10,947 nt of DNA. Source: Rhizobiales bacterium UBA697 (GTDB lineage Bacteria; Pseudomonadota; Alphaproteobacteria; Rhizobiales; Ancalomicrobiaceae). The DNA lies in assembly GCA_002298965.1 (NCBI GenBank), contig DBMN01000129.1, forward strand, positions 1 to 10,947. Reading direction: 5' to 3'. Below are positions 1 to 6,895 of this stretch, in pieces (position 1 is the stretch's first letter; every line of letters begins with the position of its first letter). Under the pieces are notes generated by a model. It was not told where the DNA came from. It worked only from the letters and a program-made list of their open reading frames with translations, and searched no databases. The position numbers and the translations under genes were made by a program.

Positions 1-584
1 ACGTCGAGCTCGGCGGCGGCGCGCGCCAGCGAGACGTGGACGGTCACCGGCACGGTGCGCATCTCCGGGCCGGCCAGCATCATCACCGGCCGCCAGGCGA
101 CGCCGTCGGGCGGCGGCGCCAGCGTCGCGGCGAGGGCGCCGAGGAACTCGGTGTGGCCGGGGTGCGAGAAGCCGATCGCATAGAGCGCGTGCTTGTTGAG
201 CGGATTGGTGACGATCGCCGAAGCCCGGCCGGCGCCGACCAGTTCGACCGCCTTCTCGATCGCCGCGACCACCAGCGGCGCGTCGCGCACGTCGAGCACG
301 CCCGGCACGCCCGGCACGTCGTGGCCGAGATCGAGCACCGGCAGGGCGCGGTCGAAGACCTCCACCGCTTCTTCCGGGGCGACGACCTCGATCGGCACGT
401 CGAGGCCGAGGAGCTCCGCGCGGCGGCGGAAGAGATCGGCCGTGCCGATCGCCAGGAAGGCCGGCAGGCGGGAGGTGTGGCGACGGGTCCAGGCGAGCAC
501 CGTCAGGTCCGGGCCGATGCCCGCCGGTTCGCCGCAGGTCAGGGCGAGGGGAGGGCGACGACCGCCCGCGGGACGCTCGGCCAA
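1..584 (-). CDS. pdxA: 4-hydroxythreonine-4-phosphate dehydrogenase PdxA, N-terminal part (runs off left edge)
   Basis: PdxA oxidises 4-phosphooxy-L-threonine with NAD(P)+ in the DXP-dependent branch of pyridoxal 5'-phosphate synthesis, in the cytoplasm. The first 194 residues are visible. Family hallmarks are the N-terminal GEPAGIGPD block (residues 18-26, usually GDPAGIGPE), TNPLNK (126-131), GHTEFLG (143-149) with a predicted metal-ligand His144, and a second predicted ligand, His183, in VTVHVSL. The third metal histidine and the C-terminal half lie outside the window. No ATG or GTG is available in frame near the start. The best start is TTG at 584, with a GAGG-type ribosome-binding site just upstream that overlaps the surA stop region. 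The gap to the surA stop is 7 bp, so it is the last visible gene of the lptF-lptG-lptD-surA-pdxA operon; rsmA commonly follows in this order. Identity is confident; the TTG start less so. Confidence 0.93.
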   Translation of the reverse strand, partial: MAERPAGGRRPPLALTCGEPAGIGPDLTVLAWTRRHTSRLPAFLAIGTADLFRRRAELLGLDVPIEVVAPEEAVEVFDRALPVLDLGHDVPGVPGVLDVRDAPLVVAAIEKAVELVGAGRASAIVTNPLNKHALYAIGFSHPGHTEFLGALAATLAPPPDGVAWRPVMMLAGPEMRTVPVTVHVSLARAAAELD

Positions 585-591
585 GACAGCC

Positions 592-1545
592 TCACTTGCG
601 ATAGTCGATGATGGCGATGCGGCGCAGATCGTTGACGTAACGACGGGCGAAGACCTCGCCCTCCTTGGCGCGCAGCTCGTCCTCGACCTGGTTGCGGATC
701 TGGAAGTCGCCCGAGAGATCGCGCTTCTCGCAGACCGCCACCATCTCGATGCCGACCGGCGAGCGCTGCGGCTTCGACAGGTGGCCGACGGGGACGTCGG
801 AGATGAGGCCGCGGAACTGTTCGGGAAGCTCCTCGGCGGTGCGCTTGCCGAGGTTCTTGACCAGCGCCTCCGGCACGCTCTTCACCGCGTCGACCAGACC
901 GTCGCAGGAGGTGACGCGGGCGCGCAGCGCCTCCGCTTCCTTCATGCGACCGCCGTCGTTGCCGGCCTTGGTGATCAGCAGCGCGACCTGCTTCAGCGTG
1001 TACTCGGTGGTCTTGCCGTCGTTCTTGCCGGCATTCTCCTTGGAGGTGCCTTCCTTCTTGGCGAGCGCGTCGACGACCTGGGAATCGGAGATCTGGACGG
1101 TGCGGTTGAAGCGACCGACGACCAGCTGCTGCCAGATGATCTGGACGCGCAGGCGATCCTTGAGGTTCTTCGGGCTGATGCCGCGCTGGCCGAGGCCCTG
1201 GGCGAGCTGCGCCGGGGTGATCTTCAGACGCGAGGCGATCGAGGCGAAGGCGGCCTCGACCTGCGCGTCGGAGACCGAGACGCCGACGCGCTTGGCTTCC
1301 TGGAGCTTCAGCTTGTCGTCGATCAGCTCCTCCATCGCCATGCGCTCGACCGAGGCGGCGGAGGTGCGCGCGGTCAGCTGCATCAGGCGGGCGCGTTCCG
1401 AGATCTCGTTGGAGGTGATCGGCTCGTTGTTGACGACGACGCGGATCTGCGACGCCGCCCGCGCGGGGACGGTCGCGGCGATCAGGCCGCCGGCCAGGGC
1501 GGCGACAACGGCGGCGACGACGAACGGACGGCGGGCTTTCGACAT
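592..1545 (-). CDS. surA: SurA-like periplasmic chaperone / peptidylprolyl isomerase
   Basis: Predicted periplasmic chaperone delivering unfolded barrel proteins such as the neighbouring LptD to the outer membrane. The product has 317 residues. Residues 1-31 form a signal peptide (basic MSKARR, hydrophobic core, ARA-A cleavage). A SurA N-terminal helical domain spans roughly 34-150. It is followed by a Lys/Gly-rich linker (about 163-180) and one parvulin-like region (about 181-275) that includes VPVGHLSKP at 251-259. E. coli SurA is about 430 residues with two parvulin domains; this shorter single-domain form is what I would expect in alphaproteobacteria. The parvulin segment looks degenerate, so chaperone activity is safer to infer than isomerase activity. 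Two cysteines (214, 272) sit in that region. The start ATG is preceded by GAGGAA at 7 nt. It lies 131 bp after lptD and 7 bp before pdxA, the same lptD-surA-pdxA order as in E. coli, which supports the symbol. Confidence 0.87.
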   Translation of the reverse strand: MSKARRPFVVAAVVAALAGGLIAATVPARAASQIRVVVNNEPITSNEISERARLMQLTARTSAASVERMAMEELIDDKLKLQEAKRVGVSVSDAQVEAAFASIASRLKITPAQLAQGLGQRGISPKNLKDRLRVQIIWQQLVVGRFNRTVQISDSQVVDALAKKEGTSKENAGKNDGKTTEYTLKQVALLITKAGNDGGRMKEAEALRARVTSCDGLVDAVKSVPEALVKNLGKRTAEELPEQFRGLISDVPVGHLSKPQRSPVGIEMVAVCEKRDLSGDFQIRNQVEDELRAKEGEVFARRYVNDLRRIAIIDYRK

Positions 1546-1647
1546 CGAATGATTCCTCGGGGCGATACGCGACGCGACCGCCGGCGGCCGATGGCCGACG
1601 GCGTTGCGAAGTCTGCGGGTCCGGCCGTTTTCCTGCAAGGCGGAAAT

Positions 1648-1670
1648 GGCGGATGTGTGGTCGATCCGCC
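1648..1670 (-). terminator. Hairpin 6 nt after the lptD stop (attenuator or partial terminator)
   Basis: A perfect 7-bp inverted repeat, GGCGGAT / ATCCGCC, with a 9-nt loop begins 6 nt downstream of the lptD stop. On the transcribed strand it is followed only by ATTTCC, a very short T-containing stretch, so it is not a canonical intrinsic terminator. It sits at the one sizeable gap (131 bp) in an otherwise tightly packed operon. It could lower read-through into surA-pdxA or stabilise the upstream mRNA end. Function is inferred from position only. Confidence 0.35.
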
Positions 1671-1676
1671 GTTCGG

Positions 1677-4190
1677 TCAGTTGGACGAGGCGAGGCTGTT
1701 CGACAGACTGCCGTCGCCCAGCGTCCTCAGGCCGAAGCGGAGGAAGATCGTCTGGTCGTGGATCTGCTTGAGCGTGCCGGAGTCGACCGCCCAATAGGTC
1801 GATTCCGAATAGGCCAGCGAGATCGAGAAGCTGTCGTTGTCGTAGCCGATGCCGCCGTTGGCACCCGCCATGGCGCGGTCGACCAGATCGTAGCGCACGC
1901 CGCCGAACAGGCGCCAGGTCGGCGACAGACGCAGATTGCCCGCGGTCTGGAGTTCCGAGCGGTCGGCCTTGAGCGTGTTGCGGATCGCCACCGGCGAGGT
2001 GCCGAAGGCGCCCGAGGCGGCGTAGGCGTCGAGCAGGTCGAAGATCTGCCGCGGCGTCCGCTTGTAGGCCCAGGTGACCGACGCCGACAGCGGACCGGAG
2101 ATGCCCGAGGCCTGGATGTCGGAGCGCTGCAGGGCGAAGCTGCGGGAATCGAGTCGCGCCTGCGCGCCGACCCGGAAGCCCATCGAGCTGTCGAGCGCCA
2201 GACCGCCGACCCAGTCGGAGACATTGGTCTCGAGGCCCGAACCGAAGGCGGTCAGCGGCACCGCGTGACCCGCCGCCGCTTCCGACAGCAGCTGGTCGTA
2301 GCCCGGATAGGCGAAGGAATTGGTGCCCGAGAGCAGGTAGGAGCGGCCGAACAGCGCCGACATCGAACCGCCGGCCGGGCCGTGGAACGAATAGCGGCCG
2401 CCGACATTGAGGCGCGTGCCGCCCTCGGCGCGATCCCAACCGGAGAACTTGTCGGTGCGGAACAGCGTGGTGTCGTCGAAGACGACGCTCTGCGCGTCCT
2501 CGTTGGGCAGACGCGCCGACCACTGCTCGTTCGGCCGCAGCACCAGCTGCGCCATCGGCGCGAAGGTGTGTGCGCCGATCGTCGTGCCCATCACGAAGGG
2601 ATAGGCATAGTCGAAGGCGACGGTCGGGGTGACGCGGCCGAGCGTGCCGTCGGTGACGAAGCCGACCGCGCGTTCGTCGTTGGTGTGGTTGTAGAAGACG
2701 TCGCCGCGCAGATTGACCGACGGCGTGAACACCTGGCCGAACGGATCGATGAACTGGCGCCGCCATGCCACGATGCCCGACACGCGCGAGAAGGTGCCGG
2801 CGATGCCGTAGACCCGTCCGGCGGTGTCGATGTCGGTCTTCGACCGCGACAGGCTGGTGATGTTGGCCTTGACCGAGAGTTCGCCGCCGAGCACCGAATT
2901 GTCGGCGACCTTGTCCCAGTCGACCACCGGATGGACGACCGGCTGCTTGTCCTGCAGCTGGGTGCCCGCGCCGAACAGCATGCGGTTGCCGGCCGAATCG
3001 AGCGGGTTGTCGTCGTTCAGCACGGTGAAGCGATAGGCCCGGGCCTCGAACCACGACTTCAGCCCCTCGCCGTGCAGGAACACCGTCGAGATCGAACGGT
3101 CCTGGGCGCTGGTGCTCAGGTGGTACTGGTCGAGGAAGCGGCGATCGGAGACCGCGGTGACGTCCCAGCCCCAGGTCCACTTGTCGGAGAGCGAGAAGGA
3201 GGCGGTGGTGTTGAAGGCGCCGCGCTCGCGACGATCGCCCGAGGTGGCGACGAAGGCCTCCGGATGCATCTGCGAGATGCCCCAGCCGCGCGCGGTGATC
3301 AGGCCGGAATCGATGCGGTGACGCATCTCGACGTCGGCGAGCACGCCCTGGCGCGACAGCGCGACCGGCGAGAAGGTGGCGTCCCAGTCCGCCGTCGGCG
3401 CCCAGTAGAAGGGCACCTGCACGCCGAGGCCGAGGGTGTTGGAATTGATCACGCGCGGCAGCAGGAAGCCGGTCTTGCGCCGCTCCGACGGATCGGGATG
3501 CATGAAGAAGGGCACCCACGCGATCGGCGTGCCGAGGAGCTCGAGCTTGGCGTCCTCGTAGTAGATCGTCTTTTCCTGCTGGTCGTGGACGATCTTGGCC
3601 GCCTTGATCTGCCAGAACGGCGGCTTGTCCGGCTCGTTCACGCAGGTCTGGCAGGCCGAATAGACGCCCTTCTCGAAGACGGTCTTGTTGCCCTCGGAGC
3701 GCTTGGCGCTCTCGGCGGCGAAGCGCGAGCGGTCGACCGTGTCGATGCGCAGCGATTCGACGAAGCCGTCGGAGAAGCCCTCCGTCACGTCCATCTTCGG
3801 CGACGTCATGACGTTGCCGTCCTTGTCGACGATGCGGGCGTCACCCTCGGCGACGACGCGCTGCGACGAGCGGACGTAGATCACGCGGCGGGCCGTCAGC
3901 ACGCTGCCGCGATAGTAGATCGCCACCGAGCCGATCGCCGTGACCGTGTCGGCCTTGTCGTCGTAGACGACCTGATCGGCCTCGAGCACCATGCGGTCGC
4001 CCGGCGGCAGGCTCGGCGCGGAGACCTTGGGCGCGGCACTCAGCGATCCGCCCGTCCCCTTGGACGAGGCGGCGGTCGCCGGATGGGCGAGGAGCGCGGC
4101 GAGAAGCAGGGTCGAGACGCCCGCGGCGAGGCGAGCGATCCGGCGGCCGGCGATCGACACGGTTCTGCCGTCGAGGACGGTGCGGGTCAT
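1677..4190 (-). CDS. lptD: LPS-assembly outer-membrane protein LptD
   Basis: LptD is the outer-membrane beta-barrel that, with the lipoprotein LptE, inserts lipopolysaccharide into the outer leaflet. This 837-residue protein starts at the ATG 1 bp after the lptG stop, with AGGAGG 9 nt upstream; longer in-frame starts would run into lptG and lack a signal. Residues 1-40 form a signal peptide (basic n-region, hydrophobic core, ATA-A cleavage). An OstA/LptA-like beta-jellyroll follows at about 66-220, with typical VLEADQVVYD and AIGSVAIYYRG strands. Then comes a CQTC motif (180-183) and the large LptD barrel domain (about 240 to the end), rich in alternating aromatic strands and ending near TIFLRFGLRTLG. 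The only mature-protein cysteines are 180 and 183; the C-terminal cysteine pair of E. coli LptD is absent. Operon neighbours lptF and lptG supply the inner-membrane half of the same bridge, and the next gene encodes its likely chaperone. Confidence 0.95.
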   Translation of the reverse strand: MTRTVLDGRTVSIAGRRIARLAAGVSTLLLAALLAHPATAASSKGTGGSLSAAPKVSAPSLPPGDRMVLEADQVVYDDKADTVTAIGSVAIYYRGSVLTARRVIYVRSSQRVVAEGDARIVDKDGNVMTSPKMDVTEGFSDGFVESLRIDTVDRSRFAAESAKRSEGNKTVFEKGVYSACQTCVNEPDKPPFWQIKAAKIVHDQQEKTIYYEDAKLELLGTPIAWVPFFMHPDPSERRKTGFLLPRVINSNTLGLGVQVPFYWAPTADWDATFSPVALSRQGVLADVEMRHRIDSGLITARGWGISQMHPEAFVATSGDRRERGAFNTTASFSLSDKWTWGWDVTAVSDRRFLDQYHLSTSAQDRSISTVFLHGEGLKSWFEARAYRFTVLNDDNPLDSAGNRMLFGAGTQLQDKQPVVHPVVDWDKVADNSVLGGELSVKANITSLSRSKTDIDTAGRVYGIAGTFSRVSGIVAWRRQFIDPFGQVFTPSVNLRGDVFYNHTNDERAVGFVTDGTLGRVTPTVAFDYAYPFVMGTTIGAHTFAPMAQLVLRPNEQWSARLPNEDAQSVVFDDTTLFRTDKFSGWDRAEGGTRLNVGGRYSFHGPAGGSMSALFGRSYLLSGTNSFAYPGYDQLLSEAAAGHAVPLTAFGSGLETNVSDWVGGLALDSSMGFRVGAQARLDSRSFALQRSDIQASGISGPLSASVTWAYKRTPRQIFDLLDAYAASGAFGTSPVAIRNTLKADRSELQTAGNLRLSPTWRLFGGVRYDLVDRAMAGANGGIGYDNDSFSISLAYSESTYWAVDSGTLKQIHDQTIFLRFGLRTLGDGSLSNSLASSN

Positions 4191-4191
4191 G

Positions 4192-5286
4192 TCAGCCGTC
4201 CTCCTGGTGCAGCAGAATGGTGAAACCGATCGAAGATGCGACCACAGCCGGTGTCCAGGCAGCCAGGACAGGTGGGACGATTCCCACGCCTCCCATTCCC
4301 CGAGCCACCTCTCCGGCGACATAAAGCACGAAGCCGGACGCGACGCCACCGAGAATCATGCGTCCTATGTTGCCGAACCGGAACACTCGCAAGGAAACCG
4401 TCGCGGCGATCAGGACCATTGCGACCAATAGCAGCGGCCGAGCAAGAAGCAGTTGATATTGAAGCTCGAACTGGAATGCGGGAAGACCGGCCGCGCGCGC
4501 CGTCTCGATGAAGGACGGCAGTGCCCAGAACGACACGGTGTCGGGTTCGACGAGGCTCTCGCCGATCTGTTCGGCCTTGAGCCGGGTGGCGACGAACCAG
4601 CTGTCGTGATGCTCCGGCGCCTCGCCCGGACGGGCGACGACGGCATCGGTGAGACGCCAGCGGCCCGTCGGCTCGTGGTCGGCCTCGGCGGCCTCGACTC
4701 GCCCCTGGAAATGCCCGTGGGCGTCGAAGATGTGCATCGTCACGCCCGAGAGATGCAGACCGCGGCGGGTCGCCTGCCGGGCGTGGACGATCGATTCTCC
4801 GTCCTCGCCGCTCTGGCGCAGCCAGACCTCGCGCGCGGTGTCGTCGGCCCGCCGCTGGGCATTGCCGGCGAGTTCGGTCTGCAGCTCCTCCGACCGACCC
4901 TTGAGATGGGCGGCGAGGGGGTTGTAGGCGACGGTCGCGACGATGCCGAGCGCCACCGCGACGGCGAGCGGCGGGGCGAGGAACTGCCACACCGAGATGC
5001 CGGCGGCGCGCGCCACCACCAGCTCGAGCTTGCGCGACAGGGCGAGCAGACCCGCCATCATGCCGAACAGCGTGGCGAAGGGCAGCACCTGCTCGGAGAA
5101 GGCCGGCACGCGGAACAGCGAGGCGAGCAGCGCCGTCCCCCAGCTGAAGCTCGGCCGGTCGATGTTGGCGCGGACCATGTCGAGGAAGTCGAACAGGAAC
5201 ACGATCAGGAAGGCGATGGCGAAGATCGCCGCCACCGCCAGGAAGGTGCGCTTGGCGAAATAGCGTCCGAGCGTCGGTCCGATCAC
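4192..5286 (-). CDS. lptG: LPS export ABC transporter permease LptG
   Basis: Inner-membrane permease subunit of the LptB2FG exporter, which extracts lipopolysaccharide from the inner membrane and pushes it onto the LptC-LptA-LptD bridge. The product is 364 residues, about the size of E. coli LptG. It has three N-terminal membrane helices (about 13-34, 64-83 and 102-121), a periplasmic beta-jellyroll (about 125-265) and three C-terminal helices. The cytoplasmic coupling-helix motif SRKLELVVARAAG (84-96, Glu88) that contacts LptB is intact. The start is GTG: its GTGA overlaps the lptF TGA by 4 bp, with GAGGAGG 7 nt upstream, a classic coupled arrangement. The lptD start follows 1 bp after the stop. 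The second of the two permease genes in the lptF-lptG order is normally LptG, and SFWALPSF near the last helices fits the YjgP/YjgQ family. Confidence 0.93.
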   Translation of the reverse strand: MIGPTLGRYFAKRTFLAVAAIFAIAFLIVFLFDFLDMVRANIDRPSFSWGTALLASLFRVPAFSEQVLPFATLFGMMAGLLALSRKLELVVARAAGISVWQFLAPPLAVAVALGIVATVAYNPLAAHLKGRSEELQTELAGNAQRRADDTAREVWLRQSGEDGESIVHARQATRRGLHLSGVTMHIFDAHGHFQGRVEAAEADHEPTGRWRLTDAVVARPGEAPEHHDSWFVATRLKAEQIGESLVEPDTVSFWALPSFIETARAAGLPAFQFELQYQLLLARPLLLVAMVLIAATVSLRVFRFGNIGRMILGGVASGFVLYVAGEVARGMGGVGIVPPVLAAWTPAVVASSIGFTILLHQEDG

Positions 5287-6494
5287 GGCGCGTCCTCCTC
5301 GCGGTTGGAGGAGAGGCCGAGCTTCTCGACGATGCGGCCGACGAAGCCGGACGCCCGTTCGCCGACGGCGTCGATCGCCCGGTCGACGAAGGCCGGTGCC
5401 TCGACGCGACGATCGGTCGCCACCACGAAGAGGCTCCAGCCGATCGTCCCGAGCGTCAGCACCCACAGGACCGCCAGCGCCAGGTCGGACGAGCCCGCCG
5501 CCGAGGTCGCGGCGAAATGGGCGCCGCGCAGCACGCCGACGGCGACGATCGCGGCGATGATCGGCAGACCGCGATTCTCGCGCGTGGTGCGCGCGTCGCC
5601 GAGCGCCAGGAAGGCGAAGAGCGCGAAGACGATCGGCAGGAACGGTTGGGTCAGCCGGTCGTGCAGCTCGGAGCGCAGGCGGCCGGCGTTGTTGCGGGCA
5701 TAGTCGTCGGGCTTCGGCCCGCCCGCCGTCCACAACTCCAGCGTCGAGCGCTCGGAGGGACGGAAGACCGGCGCCGAGGTCGTCGGCGTCAGCGCCGACA
5801 GGTCGAAGGCATAGGACTGGAAGTCGATCAGCGACAGGTTGCCGTCCGAGGTGGCGCGCCGCTGGATGACGCCGTCGCGCATCACCAGGAGCGTCTTGCC
5901 GAACATCTCGATGATCGACGCCTTGTCGGCGATGTAGGTGAAGGACACCGCCGGATCGCGCGCGTCTTCCACGAAGAGCCCGCCGAGCGAGCCGTCGGGC
6001 GCGCGGGCGCGGATGTGGAAGGTGAGGTTCTTGTCGATCGAGATGAAGCGCCCGGGCTGGACGATGTTGGCGACGAGGTCGACGTTGATCTGGGCGAGGT
6101 TCTCGCGCAGCACCCGGAGCGAGGTCGGCGAGCCCCAGACCGACAGGAACATCATCGTCGCCGCCACCGCCCCCGCCAGCACCAGCAGCGGCTTCAGCAC
6201 GACGAAGCGCGAGGCGCCGGAGGCGTTGAGGACGACGAGCTCGCTGTCGGAGTTGACCGAGTTCAGCGTCTGCAGGCAGGCGATGAACAGCGCGAAGGGC
6301 GCGACGACGATCGTCAGGAAGGGCAGGGCGAGAGCGGTGATCTTGAGGAAGGTGAGGAGTGCGGCGCCCTTGGCGGTGACGAGGTTCATCTGTCTGAGCG
6401 CCTGCGTGGCCCAGACGACGCCGATCAGCGCCCCGAGCGACATCAGGAAGGCGCCGGCCGCACGACGGAAGATGTAACGCTCGACGAGCCTCAT
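5283..6494 (-). CDS. lptF: LPS export ABC transporter permease LptF
   Basis: Partner permease of LptG in the LptB2FG lipopolysaccharide exporter. The protein has 403 residues. Helices lie at about 13-32, 52-74 and 99-118, a periplasmic beta-jellyroll at about 125-275, and helices again at about 283-300, 309-329 and 338-358. The coupling-helix motif SDSELVVLNASGAS (82-95, Glu85) is clear. The start is the ATG in MRLVERYIFRR, typical of LptF N-termini, with a GGAAGAG ribosome-binding site directly upstream; the reading frame stays open further upstream only because of base composition. Compared with the roughly 366-residue E. coli protein it has a cytoplasmic C-terminal extension of about 40 residues (361-403) that is charged and ends in EEDAP. 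It is first in its operon and divergent from pepA, as in E. coli. Confidence 0.94.
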   Translation of the reverse strand: MRLVERYIFRRAAGAFLMSLGALIGVVWATQALRQMNLVTAKGAALLTFLKITALALPFLTIVVAPFALFIACLQTLNSVNSDSELVVLNASGASRFVVLKPLLVLAGAVAATMMFLSVWGSPTSLRVLRENLAQINVDLVANIVQPGRFISIDKNLTFHIRARAPDGSLGGLFVEDARDPAVSFTYIADKASIIEMFGKTLLVMRDGVIQRRATSDGNLSLIDFQSYAFDLSALTPTTSAPVFRPSERSTLELWTAGGPKPDDYARNNAGRLRSELHDRLTQPFLPIVFALFAFLALGDARTTRENRGLPIIAAIVAVGVLRGAHFAATSAAGSSDLALAVLWVLTLGTIGWSLFVVATDRRVEAPAFVDRAIDAVGERASGFVGRIVEKLGLSSNREEDAP

Positions 6495-6653
6495 TCTCTT
6501 CCGTCCGTCCTCCACCGTCCGCCGGCACGCATCGCGTGCCGCGGCCTCCACCGAGACGACATAGCCGCTTCGCGCGGCGTGTTCACCCCGGAACGTCGTC
6601 TGTCCCCAAGGATCGATCAAACGCCGAGAATGCCTAACGCATCGCTTGGAAAC

Positions 6654-6661
6654 ATGGTTAA
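6654..6661 (-). promoter_or_regulatory. Possible CtrA-type site TTAACCAT
   Basis: The octamer TTAACCAT is present on the minus strand, about 160 bp upstream of the lptF start. This word is one of the CtrA-associated motifs known from Caulobacter; the fuller TTAA-N7-TTAA form is not present here. An 8-mer can occur by chance, but TTAA is rare in a genome this GC-rich and the position in a divergent promoter region is suitable. Cell-cycle control of envelope genes would make biological sense but is inference. Confidence 0.28.
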
Positions 6662-6789
6662 CGCGGCAAACCCGGCATTCCCGTGGCGTCGTGCGCGACG
6701 CGATCGGCGGCGAGACGCTTGCCCCGGAGGCCTGCGCGCGCCACATTCCCTCTAACCCGTCGCCCGTCACACGGCGCGACACGGTCGCT

Positions 6790-6837
6790 CGGCCGGTCTT
6801 CCGGCCGTCGTCGTCTCTCCGGCCGACTCTCTCGGCC
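6790..6837 (+). promoter_or_regulatory. Two tandem hairpins in the pepA upstream leader
   Basis: Two perfect inverted repeats lie close together. CGGCCGG-TCTT-CCGGCCG (6790-6807) has a 7-bp stem and 4-nt loop. GGCCGA-CTCTC-TCGGCC (6821-6837) has a 6-bp stem and 5-nt loop. Because the arms share the CCGGCCG word, they could also pair with each other. They end about 58 bp before the pepA start. They could be leader structure or just GC-rich repetition; no partner protein or ligand can be inferred. Confidence 0.3.
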
Positions 6838-6895
6838 TCAGCTTCTTCCCGGCCTTTCGCGTCGGGCCCGTCGATTTCCCAGGAGTGTCGCCTCG

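Larger units (their letters stand above)
6495..6895. promoter_or_regulatory. Divergent intergenic control region between lptF and pepA
   Basis: About 400 bp with no gene I can support. It must carry promoters for the leftward lptF operon and for rightward pepA. The stretch around 6605-6680 is less GC-rich than the rest and is the likeliest promoter zone; it includes a TTAACCAT motif on the minus strand. Between about 6775 and 6860 the sequence is repetitive in CGGCC/TCTC words and forms two small hairpins. I could not pick convincing -35/-10 pairs for either direction. Reading frames crossing this region lack family features and appear compositional. Confidence 0.6.

Noticed and set aside
1585..1597. 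CGGCC-GAT-GGCCG inverted repeat upstream of surA
   Set aside because: Only 5 bp of stem in very GC-rich sequence; expected by chance.
592..3519. 975-codon frame spanning lptD and surA
   Set aside because: Its C-terminal third is the surA frame, but the N-terminal part is an off-frame reading of lptD. The real surA start, with a good ribosome site and signal peptide, is at 1545; this is not a fusion.
1653..4223. 856-codon open frame on the plus strand opposite lptD
   Set aside because: Its product is Arg/Gly/Ala/Asp-rich with no domain. It is a shadow caused by GC-rich third positions of lptD, which itself has clear family features.
4190..4349. N-terminal extension of LptD to an ATG at 4349
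   Set aside because: It would overlap lptG by about 160 bp and hide the signal peptide; the ATG at 4190 has AGGAGG and a normal export signal.
6683..6895. Longer PepA start at 6683
   Set aside because: The added 71 residues are Arg/Ser-rich and lie in the hairpin-containing leader; the start at 6896 gives the standard family length.
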